Assembly: GCA_002391185.1 (NCBI GenBank)
Contig: DGRY01000112.1
Span: forward strand, 1-17,893
DNA length: 17,893 nucleotides
Origin: Prevotella sp. UBA4376
Lineage (GTDB): Bacteria > Bacteroidota > Bacteroidia > Bacteroidales > Bacteroidaceae
Direction: 5' to 3'
This document shows positions 13,793-17,893 of this stretch, one piece after another; position 1 is the first letter of the stretch; every line of letters begins with the position of its first letter. Below the pieces are notes generated by a model. The model saw only the letters and a program-made list of their open reading frames with translations. It was not told the DNA's origin and made no database searches. Position numbers and translations under genes: made by a program.

Positions 13793-15646
13793 ATGACAGA
13801 AGGAATTAGTGTAAAGGAACTGGATGAAGTGGTAGTCCGCTTCTCTGGTGATTCTGGTGATGGCATGCAGCTTGCCGGAAACATTTTCTCTACTATTTCA
13901 GCAACGGTAGGAAACGGTATTTCAACTTTCCCTGACTATCCTGCAGATATCAGAGCTCCACAAGGATCGCTGACGGGGGTGAGTGGTTACCAGGTGAATG
14001 TTACTGGTGATCTTGATACGGCTCTCACGCCGGGTGACAAATGTGATGTGCTGGTGGCTATGAATGCTGCTGCGCTGAAAACACAAATCAAGAACACCAA
14101 ACCTACTGCAACAATCATTATTGATACCAATTCGTTTGAAGAAAGCGACCTTAAAAAGGCTGAGTTCAAGAGTTATGATTATCTTGCCGAACTGGGTATT
14201 GATCGTGATCATGTGGTGGCTTGCCCTATAACAAATATGGTTAAGGAAGCCCTGAAGGATTCGGGACTTGATAACAAGACTATGCTCAAGAGTAGAAATA
14301 TGTTTGCCTTGGGTATTGTGTGCTGGCTTTTCAACCGAGATTTGGAATTGGGACGAGAGTTTCTTAGAAAGAAATTTAAGAAGAAACCTCAGGTGGCTGA
14401 GGCTAATATAACTGTTCTGGAAGCAGGATGGCATTATGGCGAGAACACTCAGGCGTCGGTGCCTGCAACCTATCGTATAGAAACACGTAAGAAGCATCCT
14501 GGAAGGTATATGGATATTACTGGTAATAAGGCTACTGCTTATGGTCTTATTGCTGCTGCTGAAGCTGCAGGGTTGAAACTTTATCTGGGGTCTTACCCTA
14601 TCACTCCTGCTACGGATATTCTTCACGAATTGGCAAAGCATAAATCGCTTGGGGTGATTACTGTTCAGGCAGAAGATGAACTTGCCGCATGTGCTTCGGC
14701 TATTGGTGCAAGTTTTGCGGGTGCCTTAGGTGTTACTTCTACATCGGGCCCTGGAATTTGTTTGAAGTCGGAAGCTATAAACCTTGCAGTTATGGACGAG
14801 CTTCCTCTTGTGGTGATTGATGTGCAGCGTGGCGGACCTTCTACAGGTTTGCCTACCAAAGCCGAGCAGACCGATCTTCTGCAGGTGCTATATGGACGAA
14901 ATGGCGAGAGTCCGATGCCTGTGATAGCTCCAAAGAGTCCTACCGACTGCTTTACTGCTGCCTTTTGGGCTTGTAAGATAGCTGTTGAGCATGTAACACC
15001 TGTTGTGTTGCTCACAGATGCTTTTATAGCTAATGGCTCTGCAGCATGGCGATTGCCTATAAAAGGTGAGTTGGGGAAGATTCATCCACATGTTGTTACT
15101 TCGCAGATGAAAGACCGCTATACTCCTTATGAGCGTGATCCTGCAACGCTGGCTCGCTATTGGGCTGTGCCTGGTATCGAGGGGTATGAACATATTCTTG
15201 GCGGTCTTGAAAAGGACGAGCATACTGGAGCAATCAGCAATAATCCTGAGAATCATGATATGATGGTTCATGAACGCCGTGGCAAGGTGGAGCGCATAGA
15301 GGTTCCTAACCTGCGTGTGGAAGGTGATGAGGATGATGCTGAACTGCTTATAGTTGGTTGGGGTGGCACCTATGGTCATCTCTTTTCAGCTATGCAGGTG
15401 ATGCGTGCCGAGGACTATCATGTGGCTTTGGCTCATTTTGAATTTATAAATCCATTACCTCGAAATACTGAAGAGGTGCTGAAACGCTACAAGAAAGTGA
15501 TTGTGTGTGAAGAGAATCTCGGGCAGTTTGCTTCTTATCTTCGTGCTAAGGTCGATTCGTTTGTGCCTTATCAGTTTAATGAAGTGAAAGGGCAGCCTTT
15601 CAAGGTTGAAAACCTTGTGGATGCGTTTAAGAAGGTTATAGGATAA
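13793..15646 (+). CDS. korA: 2-oxoglutarate:ferredoxin oxidoreductase, fused gamma/alpha subunit
   Basis: This 617-residue cytosolic subunit of the CoA-dependent 2-oxoacid:ferredoxin oxidoreductase interconverts 2-oxoglutarate and succinyl-CoA plus CO2 with ferredoxin. The N-terminal ~190 residues are the gamma domain (RFSGDSGDGMQLAGN, 16-30; GYQVNVTGD). The rest is the alpha domain with the YPITPAT motif (268-274), plus the C-terminal transketolase-like domain. The gamma-alpha fusion is usual in Bacteroidetes. The frame is open back to an ATG at 13715 (26 more residues), but MTEGISVKELDEVV is the start that matches family length and has GAGGAAAAC upstream. korB follows after 23 bp. Other 2-oxoacids are possible substrates, though 2-oxoglutarate is most likely. 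Confidence 0.92.
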   Translation: MTEGISVKELDEVVVRFSGDSGDGMQLAGNIFSTISATVGNGISTFPDYPADIRAPQGSLTGVSGYQVNVTGDLDTALTPGDKCDVLVAMNAAALKTQIKNTKPTATIIIDTNSFEESDLKKAEFKSYDYLAELGIDRDHVVACPITNMVKEALKDSGLDNKTMLKSRNMFALGIVCWLFNRDLELGREFLRKKFKKKPQVAEANITVLEAGWHYGENTQASVPATYRIETRKKHPGRYMDITGNKATAYGLIAAAEAAGLKLYLGSYPITPATDILHELAKHKSLGVITVQAEDELAACASAIGASFAGALGVTSTSGPGICLKSEAINLAVMDELPLVVIDVQRGGPSTGLPTKAEQTDLLQVLYGRNGESPMPVIAPKSPTDCFTAAFWACKIAVEHVTPVVLLTDAFIANGSAAWRLPIKGELGKIHPHVVTSQMKDRYTPYERDPATLARYWAVPGIEGYEHILGGLEKDEHTGAISNNPENHDMMVHERRGKVERIEVPNLRVEGDEDDAELLIVGWGGTYGHLFSAMQVMRAEDYHVALAHFEFINPLPRNTEEVLKRYKKVIVCEENLGQFASYLRAKVDSFVPYQFNEVKGQPFKVENLVDAFKKVIG

Positions 15647-15669
15647 AAACACAGAAAAAGAATACAACC

Positions 15670-16677
15670 ATGACAGAATATACAGCAAAAGATTTCAAGA
15701 AAGGGCAGCCACGTTGGTGCCCTGGCTGTGGAGATCATTTCTTTCTTGCTTCCTTGCAGAAGGCAATGGCAGAAATCGGAGTTCCTCCCTATGAGACAGC
15801 AGTTATCAGTGGTATTGGATGCTCAAGTCGTCTGCCTTATTACATGAATACTTATGCTATGCAGACTATTCATGGTCGTGCAGCAGCAATTGCTACCGGT
15901 GTTAAGGTGGTGAATCCAAAACTTACCGTTTGGCAGATTTCGGGCGATGGTGATGGACTTGCCATTGGTGGTAACCATTTTATTCATGCTAACCGCAGAA
16001 ATATAGATATCAATATGATTCTGCTCAACAATCGTATCTACGGACTTACTAAAGGTCAGTATTCGCCAACCAGTCCTCGTGGCTTTGTGTCGAAATCGAG
16101 TCCTTACGGTACTGTGGAAGATCCGTTCCGTCCAGCCGAGCTGGCATTTGGCGCACGAGGCCATTTCTTTGCACGTACTGTTGCCAATGATGGTAATCAT
16201 ACTGTTGAGGTGCTGAAGGCGGCGTATCATCATAAGGGCGCTTCTGTTGTAGAGGTGCTGCAAAATTGCATGATTTTTAATAATGGTTGCTATGAGCCTA
16301 TATACACTAAGGAGGGAAGAACCAAAAATGCAATATATGTGGAGCATGGCAAACCATTGGTGTTTGGTGAAAACAATGAGTTTGGGCTTATGCAGGAAGG
16401 CTTTGGCTTAAAAGTGGTTAAGATAGGCGAAAATGGTGTGACGATAGATGATATTCTTGTTCACGATGCTCATTGCGAAGATGATACTTTGCAACTGAAA
16501 TTAGCCATGATGGATAATGAGCATGGTTTTCCTGTGGCATTAGGTGTTATTCGTGATGTTGTTGCTCCCACTTATGATGAAGCATTAAATATGCAGTTGG
16601 AAGAAGTTAAGGAAAAGAAGAATTACCACACTTTTGCCGAACTTCTTGAAACTAATGATATTTGGACTGTGGAGTAA
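15670..16677 (+). CDS. korB: 2-oxoglutarate:ferredoxin oxidoreductase, beta subunit
   Basis: This 335-residue thiamine-diphosphate-binding subunit pairs with KorA. It has WCPGCGDH (16-23) and GIGCSSR (48-54). Cys17, Cys20, Cys51 and Cys200 (LQNC) are positioned as the four [4Fe-4S] ligands known in this family. The ThDP/Mg motif runs from GDGDGLAIGGNH (92-103) to LLNNRIYGLTKGQ (118-130). All key residues are intact and the length is normal. It is co-transcribed with korA (23-bp gap, only a weak purine-rich ribosome site). In anaerobic Bacteroidales this complex links the reductive and oxidative arms of the partial TCA cycle to ferredoxin. Confidence 0.94.
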   Translation: MTEYTAKDFKKGQPRWCPGCGDHFFLASLQKAMAEIGVPPYETAVISGIGCSSRLPYYMNTYAMQTIHGRAAAIATGVKVVNPKLTVWQISGDGDGLAIGGNHFIHANRRNIDINMILLNNRIYGLTKGQYSPTSPRGFVSKSSPYGTVEDPFRPAELAFGARGHFFARTVANDGNHTVEVLKAAYHHKGASVVEVLQNCMIFNNGCYEPIYTKEGRTKNAIYVEHGKPLVFGENNEFGLMQEGFGLKVVKIGENGVTIDDILVHDAHCEDDTLQLKLAMMDNEHGFPVALGVIRDVVAPTYDEALNMQLEEVKEKKNYHTFAELLETNDIWTVE

Positions 16678-16683
16678 AATTAG

Positions 16684-16766
16684 GAGTGTGGAATGTGAAA
16701 TGTGGAATGTGAGATGTAGAATTACGAATTAATTTAATTCCACATTCCACATTCGTAATTCCAAAC
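16684..16766. terminator. Word-repeat hairpin between korB and upp, with two alternative folds
   Basis: AATGTGGAATGTG (16699-16711) pairs perfectly with CACATTCCACATT (16741-16753). Alternatively GAATTACGAAT (16719-16729) pairs perfectly with ATTCGTAATTC (16751-16761). The two stems share bases 16751-16753. The left arm consists of GTGGAATGTGAAAT-like iterated words. It lies between convergent genes and can serve as a bidirectional terminator. Confidence 0.65.
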
Positions 16767-17426
16767 TTATATTTTGTCTCCGTAGCAGAGGTCGCCAGCA
16801 TCGCCAAAGCCAGGAACGATGTATTTGTGCTCGTTCATGCCAGGGTCGATGGCTGCACACCAGATAGTGGTCTTGTCCTCTGGGAACGTTTTCTTGATGT
16901 GCTCAATACCTTCGGGTGTTGCAATCACGCAGCACACGTGGATTTTCTTTGGTGTTCCCTTGGTGAGGAAAGCCTTGTAACCTAATTCCATGCTACCGCC
17001 AGTGGCAAGCATAGGATCGGCGATGATAAGTGTTTTCTCGTCGATGCTTGGTGTGGCAAGATATTCTACGTGAATACCTACTTCATGATGCGCTTCATCT
17101 TTGTATTCGCGATAAGCAGAAACAAAAGCGTTGCCTGCTTTGTCAAAGATATTTAGAAAACCGTTGTGAAAAGGCAATCCTGCTCTAAAAATGGTTGCAA
17201 GTACAACCTTGTCAGTAGGTACGCTTACTTTTGAAATTCCAAGGGGTGTAGTAATCTCTTTCTCTTTGTAGTTCAATGTTTTAGAGATTTCAAAAGCTTC
17301 AAATTCACCAATGCGTTCAATGTTGTTACGAAATAGAAGACGATTCTTTTGATATTCAACATCGCGCATCTCTGCCATGTACTGGTTGATGATGCTGTTT
17401 TGTTCGGAAAAATTAATAACTTTCAT
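16767..17426 (-). CDS. upp: Uracil phosphoribosyltransferase
   Basis: This 219-residue cytosolic enzyme makes UMP from uracil and PRPP (pyrimidine salvage). It shows the PRPP-binding loop in LIIADPMLATGGS (133-145), RAGLPF (81-86) and the uracil-binding C-terminal region with GFGDAGD (206-212). The start at 17426 is chosen because the promoter's TACTTTTG box spans 17451-17458, so the in-frame ATG at 17453 cannot be translated from this promoter. No unusual features. It is convergent with korB and divergent from pckA. Confidence 0.94.
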   Translation of the reverse strand: MKVINFSEQNSIINQYMAEMRDVEYQKNRLLFRNNIERIGEFEAFEISKTLNYKEKEITTPLGISKVSVPTDKVVLATIFRAGLPFHNGFLNIFDKAGNAFVSAYREYKDEAHHEVGIHVEYLATPSIDEKTLIIADPMLATGGSMELGYKAFLTKGTPKKIHVCCVIATPEGIEHIKKTFPEDKTTIWCAAIDPGMNEHKYIVPGFGDAGDLCYGDKI

Positions 17427-17450
17427 AAAAAATACCGCGTTTGTTAGGCG

Positions 17451-17481
17451 CAAAAGTACTCTAAATTAGTGAAATATCAAA
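17451..17481 (-). promoter_or_regulatory. Promoter of upp
   Basis: On the minus strand TTTG (17478-17481), 19 bp and TACTTTTG (17451-17458) match the Bacteroidetes consensus and give a leader of about 20 bases. Confidence 0.75.
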
Positions 17482-17624
17482 ATAAATATGAGCATTAATT
17501 ACACCTATTAAAATAATGAACGTTGTTTTGTAATGTGTGTTTTACAAAAAAGTTGGATAGATTTGTTATTTTGTATTCTTTAACCAAAAAAGATTTTAGA
17601 ATTTGCTTTTTCTATTTGTAAAAG
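17482..17624. other. AT-rich region between upp and pckA promoters
   Basis: No gene is visible. TTTTGTAA (17526-17533) and TTACAAAA (17542-17549) form an 8-bp inverted repeat with an 8-base loop, placed between the two divergent promoters. It could be an operator or just AT-rich DNA. Confidence 0.35.
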
Positions 17625-17655
17625 TTGGCGTTTCAACACTTTTTCTATATCTTTG
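17625..17655 (+). promoter_or_regulatory. Promoter of pckA
   Basis: TTGG (17625-17628), 19 bp, TATCTTTG (17648-17655). The -7 box is exact and the -33 differs by one base. The leader would be about 70-75 bases. Confidence 0.6.
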
Positions 17656-17733
17656 CGGGCGGTAAAGAGAAAAGTGATTATTATCACTCAGGTAAAAGGA
17701 ATTAGTTCACAACTTAAAATACATTTTAAAACA

Positions 17734-17893
17734 ATGGCAAATTTGGATTTGACAAAGTATGGCATTACTGGTTCTACAGTAATCGCTCACAATCCTTCTT
17801 ACGAGCAGTTGTTCGAGGAGGAGACAAAGGCAGGTCTCGAAGGTTTCGAGGTTGGTCAGGTAACAGAACTCGGTGCTGTTAACGTAATGACAG
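17734..17893 (+). CDS. pckA: Phosphoenolpyruvate carboxykinase (ATP), N-terminal fragment
   Basis: Only the first 53 codons are in the window; the gene runs off the edge. The beginning, [21 protein letters not shown], then [10 protein letters not shown] and [13 protein letters not shown], matches the N terminus of ATP-dependent PEP carboxykinases of Bacteroidetes. The enzyme interconverts oxaloacetate plus ATP with PEP, CO2 and ADP. In succinate-forming fermenters it usually runs toward oxaloacetate. The catalytic motifs lie outside the window. Confidence 0.88.
   Translation, partial: MANLDLTKYGITGSTVIAHNPSYEQLFEEETKAGLEGFEVGQVTELGAVNVMT

Noticed and set aside
13922..14641. 239-codon minus-strand frame inside korA
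   Set aside because: It is antisense to a well-conserved enzyme and shows no recognisable domain.

Overview
The window looks like chromosomal DNA of a member of the Bacteroidales, most likely Prevotellaceae. Three things point there: promoters of the phylum-specific type (TTTG, 19-21 bp, TAnnTTTG) in front of several genes, weak or absent Shine-Dalgarno sites, and the gene content (fused KorA plus KorB 2-oxoacid:ferredoxin oxidoreductase, a duplicated AspT/YidE-type transporter, a PhoU-tailed Na/Pi cotransporter, ATP-type PEP carboxykinase). The species call is inference. No tRNA, rRNA, CRISPR array or transposase was seen.

Layout. 1-221 is gene-free and low in complexity. 222-2144 (-) is a UPF1/IGHMBP2-like SF1 helicase carrying a short palindromic repeat in frame. 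2303-3025 (+) is an orphan FecE-type ABC ATPase whose 3' end overlaps, antisense, a PfkB-family sugar kinase (2954-3838, -). 3953-6429 (+) is a pyridoxal/pyridoxamine kinase joined by a TAATG overlap to a YidE/AspT-like transporter. 6523-7123 (+) is an AT-rich cassette of two overlapping small genes, the second resembling DUF6169, with a palindrome inside its promoter. 7148-8848 (-) is an RluA-type pseudouridine synthase with a large coiled-coil N-terminal region and repeat-derived peptides inside it. 9058-9920 (-) holds two small proteins, one exported. 10255-11067 (+) is a secreted alpha/beta hydrolase. Facing it on the minus strand is a candidate noncoding RNA (about 11066-11292) with its own promoter and intrinsic terminator. 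11766-13472 (-) is a Na/Pi cotransporter. 13793-16677 (+) is korAB. 16767-17426 (-) is upp, and 17734 to the edge (+) is the start of pckA.

The named genes are mostly central metabolism and housekeeping: B6 salvage, 2-oxoglutarate/ferredoxin redox, uracil salvage, PEP/oxaloacetate exchange and phosphate uptake. They are separate transcription units rather than one pathway. The less ordinary content lies between and inside them. It comprises (i) the two-gene DUF6169-like cassette, (ii) the stand-alone minus-strand RNA candidate, and (iii) several repeats built from short iterated words. These repeats use a different word at each site, form hairpins at gene ends, and in two genes are translated in frame.
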